Shown here: in pieces, positions 63,967-64,000 of the stretch
Layout of the letters: each line of letters opens with the position of its first letter
How positions within the stretch are numbered: position 1 is the stretch's first letter
NCBI GenBank assembly: GCA_022315425.1
Contig: JAIUPT010000039.1
Location: 1,152,503-1,216,502, forward strand
Length of the DNA: 64,000 nucleotides
Reading direction: 5' to 3'
Source of the DNA: Pseudevernia furfuracea
Lineage: Eukaryota > Ascomycota > Lecanoromycetes > Lecanorales > Parmeliaceae
Position numbers and translations under genes: made by a program
Notes under the pieces: generated by a model
What the model saw: only the letters and a program-made list of their open reading frames with translations
What the model was told of the DNA's origin: nothing
Databases searched by the model: none

Positions 63967-64000
63967 TCTATCTTGACAATGACCGTCAGCGACGTTCATT

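Overview
The window is nuclear DNA of a filamentous ascomycete (Pezizomycotina; Dothideomycetes would fit, but I cannot prove class level). The evidence is many short GT-AG introns of about 50-80 nt with CTAAC/CTGAC-type branch points, a spliceosomal U6 gene, fungal-only families (VRL1-type endosomal protein, Zn2Cys6 regulator, Pth11-like membrane protein) and an AT-rich block at the right end that looks RIP-mutated. Exon joins were made by hand from splice sites, reading-frame phase and family knowledge.

Left part (1-19.8 kb): a run of intact housekeeping genes. These are a VRL1-type VPS9/ankyrin/PX/BAR-like protein, TIM44 divergent from mitoribosomal uS11m, a PPPDE (DeSI-like) peptidase divergent from OLA1, and U6 snRNA. 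OLA1 carries an apparent box C/D snoRNA in its one long intron. It is also preceded by a 69-codon open extension without ATG that reads like a mitochondrial presequence. Among these lie three broken or poorly preserved genes: an unknown gene at 1.3-2.3 kb, a frameshifted SAM methyltransferase at 4.9-5.8 kb, and an unknown gene at 18.5-19.3 kb broken at homopolymer runs.

Middle part (20-43 kb): secondary metabolism and carbohydrate genes. It holds an MFS sugar transporter, a squalene-hopene-type cyclase (intronless, DVDD motif) divergent from a cytochrome P450 (a likely two-gene triterpenoid unit), a GH128-like glucanase, an unrecognised two-domain protein, a secreted Ser-rich protein with two Cys modules, a P450 relic, a GT34 glycosyltransferase and a secreted GH3 beta-xylosidase.

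Right part (43-64 kb): a graveyard of accessory genes. A Zn2Cys6 regulator, a GNAT acetyltransferase, a Pth11-like protein and a FAD monooxygenase all carry stops, frameshifts or lost key residues. Between and beyond them are a small secreted protein, a membrane RING protein, a short Pin4-like RRM protein and an intact five-intron MFS transporter. After 61.4 kb the sequence collapses into about 2 kb of extreme AT content with degenerate short repeats, a GC island containing a perfect hairpin, and a terminal inverted-repeat pair.
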